Origin: Bacteroidaceae bacterium
Lineage (GTDB): Bacteria; Bacteroidota; Bacteroidia; Bacteroidales; Bacteroidaceae
Assembly: GCA_902362375.1 (NCBI GenBank)
Contig: CABIVS010000001.1
Span: forward strand, 419,820-483,819
DNA: 64,000 nt
Direction of reading: 5' to 3'
The notes under the pieces were generated by a model. It ran no database searches. It was not told the DNA's origin and worked only from the letters and a program-made list of their open reading frames with translations. The translations under genes were made by a program, and so were the position numbers. This document shows, in pieces, positions 36,397-44,638 of this stretch. Positions within the stretch are counted from its first letter, which is position 1, and each line of letters opens with the position of its first letter.

Positions 36397-36439
36397 AAAC
36401 AGCACCTCTGAAGGTCTATATTCAGGGGGCTGTTTTTTT
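36397..36439 (+). terminator. Rho-independent terminator of the GH2 gene
   Basis: AAACAGC-ACCTCTGAA (36397-36412) pairs with TTCAGGGGGCTGTTT (36421-36435) with a slight mismatch, followed by a T run to 36439. It lies between the GH2 gene and a converging sulfatase gene. Confidence 0.78.
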
Positions 36440-36464
36440 ATGTTTTCATTTTTTCCCGATGGGC

Positions 36465-37985
36465 TTACTCTTCTTCCTGCATGAAGATCTTTACCTGATT
36501 CCAGCTATTCTCCGTATCATTCGATACTTTCTCACCGGGTGTAGAGCGTCCTTCTTCCAGATATTTCTTCATAGTCCGTTTCATCTCTTTCACCTCATTC
36601 TCATAACGTTTATCACCGATGATATTTTCTTTTTCCGAAGGGTCTTTCACGATATCAAACAATTGCATCGGAGGGAACTTAGCTACATCAACCGGTTTAA
36701 CGGGATATGTCCACCCACCGGAGCCTCCGTAAAATACCAGTTTCAGTTGGGAAGTACGTAAAGACAGATACCCCTCTCCTGCCTCATGCACCAAGTCTTT
36801 GCGGGTGGAAGTGCCTTTCTTACTCAATATCGGCCACATACTGTAACTGTCGACGGCTTCTTCCGTCTCCAAATTGTGGTTAAGCATTTCGGCAAAGGTA
36901 GCATAAAAGTCAATCAACGAAACCAGAGAGTTATTTGTCTCTTTCCCGTATTTACCTTTCCAGGAGACAATAAGCGGTATTCTGTGACCGCCTTCATAAA
37001 TATCACTCTTATAGCCTTTGTAGATATAACTGGGGAAATGCCCCTGTCTTTCCATATCTTTGACGCCTATATAGGCAGCACAGCCATTGTCCGAAGCAAA
37101 TACGATGATGGTGTTATCCAGTTGTTTATTCTTCTTCAATGTTTCTACAATTTGGCGCACCATGTCGTCTATCATGACTACAAAATCACCATAGGGACCG
37201 ATGCTGGTTTTACCCTGAAATTCTTTCGAAGGCAATATAGGTGTGTGGGGAGCAGTAATAGGCAAATATAAGAAGAACGGTTTCTTACTGCCTTTCTGCT
37301 CATTGATATAGTTCAGGCTGTGACGGATGATGTTGGGAAAACATTCTTCCGGTTTGAAGTCAGCTCCTGCCATTCCTCCGTGCATCAGTAAAGCCAGGTT
37401 CTTTTTCTGGGGTTCTATCACATGATCGGGGATAGAGGTTGCCTTATTGTTTTCCACGTAAACATAGGGAGAAATATCCAGTGATGCAGGGATGCCGAAG
37501 TAGTAGTCAAATCCTCTGTCGGTAGGTCCGTTCTTGATCGGGAGCGAGAAATCGATATCTTTCATGCTTCTGCCGTTGTCCGTATATCCCCAGTCCCAGC
37601 CTAAATGCCATTTGCCGATACAAGCGGTATTGTATCCGTTGGCTGAAAACATTTGTGCGATGGTGCGACGTTCAGGGTCGATCATAGCAGGTGAATCACC
37701 ATTAAGACCGCCTCGTTTCAGTTTGGTACGCCACGGATATCTTCCGGTCAGGAGAGAATATCTGGAAGGAGTGGATAAAGCAGAGGAAGCATGGGCATCC
37801 GTAAAGGCAATTCCGTGCCCGGCCAGTTTGTCGATGTTAGGAGTATGGATTTTAGATTCGGGATTGAAGGCGGAGATGTCTCCGTAGCCTAAATCGTCAG
37901 CCAATATAAACACGATATTGGGTGTTTGCGCCCTTACAGCAGTTACTGCAAAAAGTGCAGAAGAGATTGTGATTAGTTTATTCAT
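36465..37985 (-). CDS. Family S1 sulfatase (Ser-type), galactose/GalNAc-6-sulfatase-like
   Basis: This 506-aa secreted protein (signal peptide about 1-19) matches S1 arylsulfatases. The active-site signature is S-T-P-S-R with Ser71 as the residue matured to formylglycine, followed by LLTGRYP. Metal-site Asp-Asp is in ADDLGYGD, and CIGKWHLG supplies the conserved Lys-x-His. The region DRGFDYYFGIPASLDISPYV resembles galactose or GalNAc-6-sulfatases. This is a guess at specificity. It is separated from the four-sulfatase operon by a 530-bp repeat-rich gap and has no 39-bp-class promoter. A radical-SAM maturase is required, but none is encoded in this window. Confidence 0.9.
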   Translation of the reverse strand: MNKLITISSALFAVTAVRAQTPNIVFILADDLGYGDISAFNPESKIHTPNIDKLAGHGIAFTDAHASSALSTPSRYSLLTGRYPWRTKLKRGGLNGDSPAMIDPERRTIAQMFSANGYNTACIGKWHLGWDWGYTDNGRSMKDIDFSLPIKNGPTDRGFDYYFGIPASLDISPYVYVENNKATSIPDHVIEPQKKNLALLMHGGMAGADFKPEECFPNIIRHSLNYINEQKGSKKPFFLYLPITAPHTPILPSKEFQGKTSIGPYGDFVVMIDDMVRQIVETLKKNKQLDNTIIVFASDNGCAAYIGVKDMERQGHFPSYIYKGYKSDIYEGGHRIPLIVSWKGKYGKETNNSLVSLIDFYATFAEMLNHNLETEEAVDSYSMWPILSKKGTSTRKDLVHEAGEGYLSLRTSQLKLVFYGGSGGWTYPVKPVDVAKFPPMQLFDIVKDPSEKENIIGDKRYENEVKEMKRTMKKYLEEGRSTPGEKVSNDTENSWNQVKIFMQEEE

Positions 37986-38087
37986 ATATATAATGTATTA
38001 AAACCGTAGTTAATAGGTGATATCGCCTATGCCTTCATGTTTTCCAAGCGGCATGCCCGTATTATCCTACTGCCATCTCTTTCGTTC

Positions 38088-38175
38088 CACTCCAGTGAAC
38101 GACCCCTTTCACTCCAGTGAACAGGTCTGTGCACTCTAGTAAACAGTTTGTGCCACTCTAGTGGAACGATGCAGA
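38088..38175. repeat. Second iteron-like array: four 22-bp units with CACTcyAGTG cores
   Basis: CAC begins at 38088, 38110, 38132 and 38154, exactly 22 bp apart. The units start CACTCCAGTGAAC, CACTCCAGTGAAC, CACTCTAGTAAAC and CACTCTAGTGGAAC, each an imperfect palindrome. This is the same layout as at 4209-4296 but with better-preserved cores. It lies 100-190 bp upstream of the sulfatase gene starting at 37985, within the 530-bp gap 37986-38515. No coding capacity of note is seen in that gap. Confidence 0.75.
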
Positions 38176-38309
38176 TGCTTTATCAATAACAAGGCAAGAA
38201 CGAATGGAAAACAGGAGGACATCAGGTTGTTTGAACGGAAAATGCTCTTCATCTGTTTTCAATGTAGGCGTTTACAGTACCCATCATCCGTGCAATTTCG
38301 ATGAGAAGT

Positions 38310-38411
38310 GTATGAGAAATGATTGAAAAACGTATGAGAGAAAGCCCTTTTTCCGTTAAAATATCTATAAAAAGTATGAGAGATGCCTGTTTTAAAAACA
38401 TCTCTCATACT
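38310..38411. repeat. GTATGAGA repeats ending in a perfect 13-bp-arm hairpin
   Basis: GTATGAGA occurs at 38310, 38332 (22 bp apart) and 38374. AGTATGAGAGATG (38373-38385) is followed by its exact reverse complement at 38399-38411, around a 13-base loop. It lies about 100 bp downstream of the four-sulfatase operon and may terminate it. The repeated units suggest a non-coding element shared with the adjacent CAC-N4-GTG array. Confidence 0.65.
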
Positions 38412-38515
38412 ATATACATTTAATTACAAGCTTATTATCGAGATTTTATGAGAAATGAGAAATAAAAAAATAAAATCTCTTTCAGAGAGCAAATAACGAT
38501 AGCATTGTTGGAATG

Positions 38516-39895
38516 CTATGCATTGGCTGCTTTCTTCTGCCTGTTCTTAGGGGTGCGTGGCTGGTCTTTATCAGCTCCGGTATCATTTTGCTGCTTCATC
38601 CATTTCTGCAGTTCCATCGTCAGTTCAGCTTTCTTCTTACTATATTTCTTCATATCCGCCAGATTATTCATCTCGAACGGATCTTTCTTGATATCATATA
38701 GCTCGAATTCAGGACGATTCTTGTAACGGTTCAATATTTTATGTGCCTGATCCGACTCCTGTGCTTTCCAGGAGAGATACCATTCTGCCTTTTCAATATG
38801 TTTTTCCACGTATGTTTCTTCCGGAGTCAGATTCCAGATCAAGCGATAGTGTCCGTCTGAAATGGAGCGAATCGGATAGGCCGGACCTTCGGGAACATTG
38901 TTGTGAACATGATAAGCATATTTATGGTGTGTCTTCGTTTTCCCCTGAAACACACCCAGCAAGCTCTTTCCGTCTATCACGTCAGGAATTTCTCCGCCTG
39001 CAACATCGATGAACGTAGGAAGAAGATCCTCATATTGAACAATGGCAGAAGTTTCCACACCCGGTTTAATGACACCCGGCCAGGAAGCAACCATCGCCGA
39101 CTTGACCCCTGCACTCCAATTCGTCCATTTAGCTCCGGCAAATTGCGTACCTTGTTCGGAGATGAAAATGACAAGCGTGTTCTGCAGCAGATTCTTATCT
39201 TTCAGAATCTGCATAGCGTCACCCACCTGCTGATCGAGCAAACTGACTTCAGCCAAATATCTGGCATAGTATTCACGCGTTACTTCCGTATCAATAAATT
39301 GTGGCGGCAATTGAAGTTTCTTCCGGTCGAAGACGGAAGCGTCACCACCCGTCCAGGGAGCATGCGAGTTGATAGAAGCCAATACCAGACAGAAAGGTTG
39401 GGAAGCATCACGCTCCATAAACTTTTCGATGCCTTTGGTATGATAGTCAGTGTTTGTACTTGTACATCCTTCAGGAAATCCCGGTACTTTCTCGAAGGGG
39501 AAGTTAGCCAAAGGCCTGATATGCCATTTCCCGGCTAATCCTACCCGATAGCCAAGTTTCCCTAGATAAGTGGGAAGAGACTTTACATCAGCATTGACCG
39601 CACTATGGTTTGCATAACCACCATGATGCATCGGATACATACCTGTATACACACAATGCCGGGTAGGCGTACTCATCGAAACGGAGTTATACGCATTGTT
39701 GAATTTGATCCCCTGCTCCGCCAGTGCGTCTATATGAGGTGTCTTGTTGTTTACAGCCCCGAAACAGCCTATATCATAATAGGAGCAGTCGTCGGCTATG
39801 ATTAATAGAATATTAGGTTTCGAAGGAGTTTGGGCAACCCCATTCCCTATCGCCAATCCGCCTAAAAGGCACATGCTAATCATTGATTTTTCCAT
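38516..39895 (-). CDS. Family S1 sulfatase (Ser-type), sulfamidase-like
   Basis: This 459-aa secreted protein (signal cut near GVAQT) has the S1 signature S-T-P-T-R at Ser75, then HCVYTGMYP. The metal-site Asp pair is in IIADDCSYYD, where Cys replaces the more usual Leu/Met-Gly. LAGKWHI gives the Lys-x-His element. Overall layout (short C-terminus, WTGGDASVFD, TLVIFISEQG) resembles N-sulfoglucosamine sulfohydrolases and related exo-sulfatases. The Lys- and Gln-rich tail is unusual but short. It is the last gene of a four-sulfatase operon, 34 bp after its neighbour, and is most similar to the sulfatase at 41361. Substrate unknown. Confidence 0.9.
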   Translation of the reverse strand: MEKSMISMCLLGGLAIGNGVAQTPSKPNILLIIADDCSYYDIGCFGAVNNKTPHIDALAEQGIKFNNAYNSVSMSTPTRHCVYTGMYPMHHGGYANHSAVNADVKSLPTYLGKLGYRVGLAGKWHIRPLANFPFEKVPGFPEGCTSTNTDYHTKGIEKFMERDASQPFCLVLASINSHAPWTGGDASVFDRKKLQLPPQFIDTEVTREYYARYLAEVSLLDQQVGDAMQILKDKNLLQNTLVIFISEQGTQFAGAKWTNWSAGVKSAMVASWPGVIKPGVETSAIVQYEDLLPTFIDVAGGEIPDVIDGKSLLGVFQGKTKTHHKYAYHVHNNVPEGPAYPIRSISDGHYRLIWNLTPEETYVEKHIEKAEWYLSWKAQESDQAHKILNRYKNRPEFELYDIKKDPFEMNNLADMKKYSKKKAELTMELQKWMKQQNDTGADKDQPRTPKNRQKKAANA

Positions 39896-39929
39896 CTTGT
39901 ATTATTTTCAATTCATAGGGTTAACAGAT

Positions 39930-41306
39930 TCAACGTACTACTTTCCATTCTTTAGGAGCCTTGAATCCGTCACGGCCTTTACCATATGGAACCTCCGGTA
40001 TACAAGGAGTGATGGTGTCATATTTCAAGGCAACCTGATACAGGGCCTTCACAATCTTCTCGTTTCCTGCACTGGCATTTTTCTTTTCATAAGGATCTGT
40101 TTTATAATCAACCAGAAAATCCTGTTTCAAATCAAGTCCCGGTTTCATGCCTTTTCTGATCAGTTTATAGTCTTTATTGACTACGGCTCCGTGTCCCAGA
40201 TAGAAATCGCGGTCGATGCAGCTCTTCTTACCATTCAATACAGGGAGTATGCTGATACCATCATATTCACGTTTCGGACGACTGTTATCTCCTACCAGTT
40301 CTTTCAATGTGGGAACAAGGTCAACAAAACCTGTCACCTGCGAACTCAAGTTCTTATACTGTTTCTCTGCTTTCTTCCAATAGAGAACAGCCGGAGCGTG
40401 CACGCCTCCATCCCACTCGTCGAATTTATGCCCACGCAATGGTCCTGATGAGGATCCCGGAACGCCGGCAGTACCGTTATCGCTAAAGAAGATAAAGAAA
40501 GTGTTGTCCATTATTCCTTTCTTCTTCAAGGCATCTACGATAGCTCCGATTCCTCTGTCCATACAGGAAACCATTGCACTATAAGTCACCTTTTTCTGTT
40601 CCTTCGGTGTCAGACTGTCGAAGTTATCACAATAAAGTTTAATATCTTTTTCCTGTGCTTGCAGCGGAGTGTGAGGCGCATTATAAGCTACATACAACAT
40701 AAACGTACCTTCTTTCTCATAAGCATCGATGCAACGGATAGCTTCTTTAGTTATCAGTTCGGTAGAATATCCCTTGTCATGACAAGTTTCCCAATCGTTG
40801 TGCCAATCCAATTCGCCCTCACGCGTAAGGTCGAAATAATCTATTGCACCGTTCAGGTGACCGTAGAAATGAGAAAAGCCCCTATTCATCGGATAATGCA
40901 CTTTCTTCGTATGTCCCAAATGCCACTTACCGATAATGGCTCTGTTCTTATATCCGTTGCGTGCCAACATATCGGCCATCGTTTCTTCATTCTCGTCCAG
41001 ACCGTCTTCACGCCAAGGCGGAATAACAGCCGAACGAACACCAAAGCGGTTCGGGTAACGTCCCGTCATCAGTCCCGCACGGGTAGGCGTACTGATAGGA
41101 GAGGTATAGAAACGTTCGAGCTCCACTCCTTCTCCAACCAGAGCATCCAGACAGGGAGTCTTGATTTCACTTCCATGAAATCCGACATCTCCCCAACCTA
41201 AATCGTCGGCCAATACAATCACAATATTAGGACGCTCTGTCTGTGCATGAAGAAATGCCGGAAGCAGAGTACATCCACAAAGCAAACCAAAAAATTCTTT
41301 TTTCAT
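39930..41306 (-). CDS. Family S1 sulfatase (Ser-type), arylsulfatase B/GalNAc-sulfatase-like
   Basis: This 458-aa secreted protein carries the S1 signature S-T-P-T-R at Ser72 followed by AGLMTGRYPNR. Asp-Asp is in VLADDLGWGD, and IIGKWHLGH provides Lys-x-His. MNRGFSHFYGHLNGAIDYFD and FSDNGTAGVPGSSSGPLRGH fit the arylsulfatase B and GalNAc-4/6-sulfatase group. It is third in the operon (54 bp after the sulfatase at 41361, 34 bp before the one at 38516). Signal-peptide export suggests periplasmic or surface desulfation of imported or bound glycan. Confidence 0.9.
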   Translation of the reverse strand: MKKEFFGLLCGCTLLPAFLHAQTERPNIVIVLADDLGWGDVGFHGSEIKTPCLDALVGEGVELERFYTSPISTPTRAGLMTGRYPNRFGVRSAVIPPWREDGLDENEETMADMLARNGYKNRAIIGKWHLGHTKKVHYPMNRGFSHFYGHLNGAIDYFDLTREGELDWHNDWETCHDKGYSTELITKEAIRCIDAYEKEGTFMLYVAYNAPHTPLQAQEKDIKLYCDNFDSLTPKEQKKVTYSAMVSCMDRGIGAIVDALKKKGIMDNTFFIFFSDNGTAGVPGSSSGPLRGHKFDEWDGGVHAPAVLYWKKAEKQYKNLSSQVTGFVDLVPTLKELVGDNSRPKREYDGISILPVLNGKKSCIDRDFYLGHGAVVNKDYKLIRKGMKPGLDLKQDFLVDYKTDPYEKKNASAGNEKIVKALYQVALKYDTITPCIPEVPYGKGRDGFKAPKEWKVVR

Positions 41307-41360
41307 GATATACGATTTATTAATAACATTCTGTGTTTCATTCGTTTGATATGTGACGGC

Positions 41361-42731
41361 TTATTTTTTCTTTCCCGGCATGTGTTCGAAGGCACGCATC
41401 TCGGTAGCTTGTCCTTCGTCTCCACAATCCTTCATCCATCGTTTCAATTCTTTATCCAGCCGGCTGATGGTAGAGGCTTGTCCCGCATCTTCCGCCAAGT
41501 TTTTCATACAATACGGATCATTCTTCACATCGTACAGTTCGATAGCAGGGCGATGCTGGTATCTGGTCGTCATAGCTTTCGCATGACTATCCGTTTCCGC
41601 CAGACTTTTCCACTCCTTGAATAAAGGAGAACTCGTCATAACATTCTGAAAAGTAGCTTCCGGAGTGAGATTGACAATATATCTGTACCGGCCGTCGTAT
41701 ACCGAACGGATTCCGTAATACGGCGATCCGGCATTGATACCTCTCGTGGTCTGAAGGGAGAAAGAATATTTTTTATGTTCCTTCTTTTTGCCTGTCAACA
41801 CCGGTTTGAAGCTTTCTCCATCCATTTTCGCCTGCGGCTTTCCTCCTGCTATGTCGACAAAGGTAGGAACAATATCGACGTATTCCACCAATGCATCACT
41901 CACGCTTGCCGGCTTAATCACTCCCGGCCAGCGGACGATACACGCAGAATGTACTCCCGCATCATAACAAGTCCATTTGGCAAAAGGCAGACTGTTGCCT
42001 TGTTCGCTCAAATATACGACAACAGATTTATCTGTCATCTTTTCCTGATCCAGAATAGAAAGGACGTTGCCAAACTCCTGATCCATAAAATTGATTTCTG
42101 CCAGATAACGAGTAAACTGCTTGCGTGTTTGGGGAATATCCACATACATAGGGGGTAAGGTTAGTTTATCTGCATTAAACTGCGAAGCGTCTCCTTTATT
42201 CCAGGGAGTATGCGGTTGATTGGAAGCAACAAACAGACAAAAAGGGTCTCCTTTTGCTTTGCAATCGGAAACAAATTTCTGAATCGCTTCAAAATTCAAA
42301 TCTCCTCCTTTCAAAGAAGGTACATAAAGGTCGAAAGGAAATACTGATTCCGGAGCGATATGCGATTTCCCGATCAATGCTACTTTATAGCCCAATGGTT
42401 GCAGATGATGCACGACACTCAATGTTCCTTCATCGGCACAAGTATGATTGGGATAAGCCCCGCTACGTACAGGCCATAAACCTGTATATAAATTATGGCG
42501 GGTAGGTGATGACATCGGGACAGCCTGATAGGCTTGTGTGAAACGTACTCCTTGGGTAGCGAAACGGTCGATATTCGGAGTTTTCGAATCAACACTTCCA
42601 TAACAGCCCAGATCATAATGGGAACAGTCGTCGGCTATAAACAACACAAAGTTCGGTTTTTCCGTTTGCTGTGCATATGCCAGGCTGGTAGAACCCAATG
42701 CAACGGATGCGCTCAATAGCAATTTATTCAT
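41361..42731 (-). CDS. Family S1 sulfatase (Ser-type), sulfamidase-like
   Basis: This 456-aa secreted protein (signal cut near AYAQQ) has the signature S-S-P-T-R at Ser74 followed by HNLYTGLWP. The metal-site Asp pair is in FIADDCSHYD with the same Cys variant as the sulfatase at 38516. LIGKSHIAPE has Ser where most S1 enzymes have Trp in the G-K-W-H element. With the 38516 enzyme it forms a pair of related sulfatases in the same operon. It is second in the operon, 16 bp after the first gene. Specificity cannot be assigned. Confidence 0.9.
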   Translation of the reverse strand: MNKLLLSASVALGSTSLAYAQQTEKPNFVLFIADDCSHYDLGCYGSVDSKTPNIDRFATQGVRFTQAYQAVPMSSPTRHNLYTGLWPVRSGAYPNHTCADEGTLSVVHHLQPLGYKVALIGKSHIAPESVFPFDLYVPSLKGGDLNFEAIQKFVSDCKAKGDPFCLFVASNQPHTPWNKGDASQFNADKLTLPPMYVDIPQTRKQFTRYLAEINFMDQEFGNVLSILDQEKMTDKSVVVYLSEQGNSLPFAKWTCYDAGVHSACIVRWPGVIKPASVSDALVEYVDIVPTFVDIAGGKPQAKMDGESFKPVLTGKKKEHKKYSFSLQTTRGINAGSPYYGIRSVYDGRYRYIVNLTPEATFQNVMTSSPLFKEWKSLAETDSHAKAMTTRYQHRPAIELYDVKNDPYCMKNLAEDAGQASTISRLDKELKRWMKDCGDEGQATEMRAFEHMPGKKK

Positions 42732-42747
42732 TTTGTGTTCCTCCTAA

Positions 42748-44340
42748 TTATTTCTTCGGATGTTTAGGCAATACAAAGTTAGCATTCGCCCATTTCTCCC
42801 ATTCGGTAACCAGTTTCGTCAATACTTCAGGGTGCTGTTCTGCCAGATTGTTACGTTCGGTGCGGTCTTTAACCACGTCATACAGTTCCCATTCTTTTCC
42901 TTTTTCGTCGCGGATCGCTTTCCAGTTGCCCCAGCGGATCGCTCTGTTGTTTTGATGTTCCCAGTACATATATTCGTGCAAAGAGTCTGTTTTCTTTTGA
43001 ATAGCAGGGAAAAGACTGCTTCCTACCAATGGATATATTTTGTTTCCACCGTGATAAGTTTCCGGGTAAGCGGCTCCTGTCGCTTCCAGAATAGTCGGCA
43101 TAATGTCCGGCAGATAACCGGGAACACGACACCATTCACCTTTTTTATTCTTCAGATTGTTTTTCCACGACACGATGAGAGGGGTAGAAATACCTCCTTC
43201 ATAAGAACGGCATTTGTATTTGCGGAACGGAGTATTGGAAACCTGTGCCCATGCCCTTCCATAAGAAGGGAATACGCTACAAGCCGGGTCGTTGATCTCT
43301 GACACTTTTCCGCCTCCTAATTCTGCATAAGGTTCGGCACAAGCACCATTGTCGGACAGGAACATGACAAGCGTATTGTCCAGTTTATGATTCTTCTTCA
43401 GGTAATCCAGCAATTTTCCTACATTATAATCTACACAATGCACCTGTGCTGCATAAACAGCCATCCGATAGGCTACTTTATCTTTCTCCTGCTCCGTCAA
43501 TTCATCCCATTTCCGGTTTTCCCATTCGGCGAATTCTGTGCTCGAGTCAATAATTCCCATTTTAGTCATCCGTTTCCGTCTTGCTTCACGAATTTCATCC
43601 CATCCTTTTTCACGATAGATCTTTGTGAATTTCTGAATGTCTTCCTCTTTCGCCTGCAACGGCCAGTGAGGAGCATTAAAAGCCAGATAAAGGAAGAAAG
43701 GTTTATCGTCTTTCTGTTCATCAACAAAGCGGATGGCATAATCAGTAAATGCATCCGTTGTATAATAAGGCGCTTCCGGAGTCGGAAGTTTGGTGTTATC
43801 TAGCGTCAACCCGCGTCCTCCTGATGGTCGAAGATAGCTGCAAGCTCCTGCCAGGATACCATAGAAACGTTCAAATCCCCGTTGTAAAGGCCATTTTTCT
43901 TCTCCATGCATTCCCAGATGCCATTTACCAGCCATATAAGTATGGTAGCCTCCTTCTTTCAAGACCTCGGCTATTGTGACACAGTTCCGGTTCAGGAATC
44001 CTTTATATCCCGGCACTCCCCAGTCGTTCGGACTCTTTTGATTCTCTTGCTTAAACGGATCTTCGGACATTTGCCCGATGCCCGCCTGATGCTGATATAG
44101 TCCTGTCATTAAACTGGCCCGGGCGGGGCAAGAACGTGAAGTGTTGTAAAATTGGGTGAAGCGTACTCCTTTGGATGCCAACGCATCAATATTAGGGGTC
44201 AGTATTTCTCCACCGTAGCAGCCGATATCGGAATAACCCATATCATCTACCATAATCAGTACGACGTTCGGCTTTTCCTGTGCCGAACAAAACGATGCCA
44301 TCAGTAAGGGGGCAGTCATTAAGAAATTCTTCTTTACCAT
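42748..44340 (-). CDS. Family S1 sulfatase (Ser-type), AtsA-like arylsulfatase
   Basis: This protein (about 530 aa) resembles AtsA-type arylsulfatases. Its signature is R-S-C-P-A-R with Ser70 as the expected formylglycine position, followed by ASLMTGLYQHQAGIG, a hallmark of this subgroup. MVDDMGYSD gives the Asp pair and MAGKWHLG the Lys-x-His. I start at the ATG at 44340, which opens a signal peptide (MVKKNFLMTAPLLMASFCSA). The longer frame to 44409 would begin upstream of the predicted promoter. It is the first gene of the four-sulfatase operon and is most similar to the sulfatase at 49145. Confidence 0.9.
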   Translation of the reverse strand: MVKKNFLMTAPLLMASFCSAQEKPNVVLIMVDDMGYSDIGCYGGEILTPNIDALASKGVRFTQFYNTSRSCPARASLMTGLYQHQAGIGQMSEDPFKQENQKSPNDWGVPGYKGFLNRNCVTIAEVLKEGGYHTYMAGKWHLGMHGEEKWPLQRGFERFYGILAGACSYLRPSGGRGLTLDNTKLPTPEAPYYTTDAFTDYAIRFVDEQKDDKPFFLYLAFNAPHWPLQAKEEDIQKFTKIYREKGWDEIREARRKRMTKMGIIDSSTEFAEWENRKWDELTEQEKDKVAYRMAVYAAQVHCVDYNVGKLLDYLKKNHKLDNTLVMFLSDNGACAEPYAELGGGKVSEINDPACSVFPSYGRAWAQVSNTPFRKYKCRSYEGGISTPLIVSWKNNLKNKKGEWCRVPGYLPDIMPTILEATGAAYPETYHGGNKIYPLVGSSLFPAIQKKTDSLHEYMYWEHQNNRAIRWGNWKAIRDEKGKEWELYDVVKDRTERNNLAEQHPEVLTKLVTEWEKWANANFVLPKHPKK

Positions 44341-44363
44341 AGTATTATCAATTATCTGGAAAA

Positions 44364-44410
44364 CAAAAGTAGAGAAGTTTATGCAAAAGAAAGGAAAAAT
44401 GCTAATCAAT
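44364..44410 (-). promoter_or_regulatory. Promoter of the four-sulfatase operon (39-bp class)
   Basis: On the minus strand TTCTTTATTGATT starts the motif at 44410 (A of ATTGA), and TACTTTTG, a perfect TAnnTTTG -7 box, lies 39 bp later at 44364-44371. The stretch AAACTTCTCTACTTTTGTT is shared almost exactly with the promoter at 52281-52327. The box supports the start codon at 44340. Confidence 0.75.
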
Positions 44411-44535
44411 AAAGAACAAAATCAGGTATATGTGATACCTAGAAAGAAAATTCCCCATTTAAAATACAATAGTAACCTTCCATTTTCGATGTTTAATTCA
44501 ATGTAACCTTTTAGAATGAACAGCTTTTTTCTTTT

Positions 44536-44582
44536 ATTGAACAAAATGTTTCCTCCTTTGTATTTCAGATACACTATCTTTG
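44536..44582 (+). promoter_or_regulatory. Promoter of the GH2-like/MG2 operon (39-bp class)
   Basis: ATTGAACAAAATGTTTCC begins at 44536, and the perfect -7 box TATCTTTG follows 39 bp later at 44575-44582. The preceding TTCTTTT matches the other sites. It is divergent from the sulfatase operon promoter 126 bp away. Confidence 0.75.
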
Positions 44583-44638
44583 TATAAAACTAATACACTA
44601 AAAATTGCGCACCAAACGCAAAATAAAAAAATAGTAGA

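Noticed and set aside
38088..38175. CRISPR array
   Set aside because: Units are 22 bp in total with 13-bp cores and 9-bp gaps, only four copies, and no cas genes. This does not fit repeat-spacer architecture.
42748..44409. Longer start at 44409 for the first sulfatase
   Set aside because: It would begin upstream of a perfect -7 box and adds 23 residues before an otherwise standard signal peptide at 44340.
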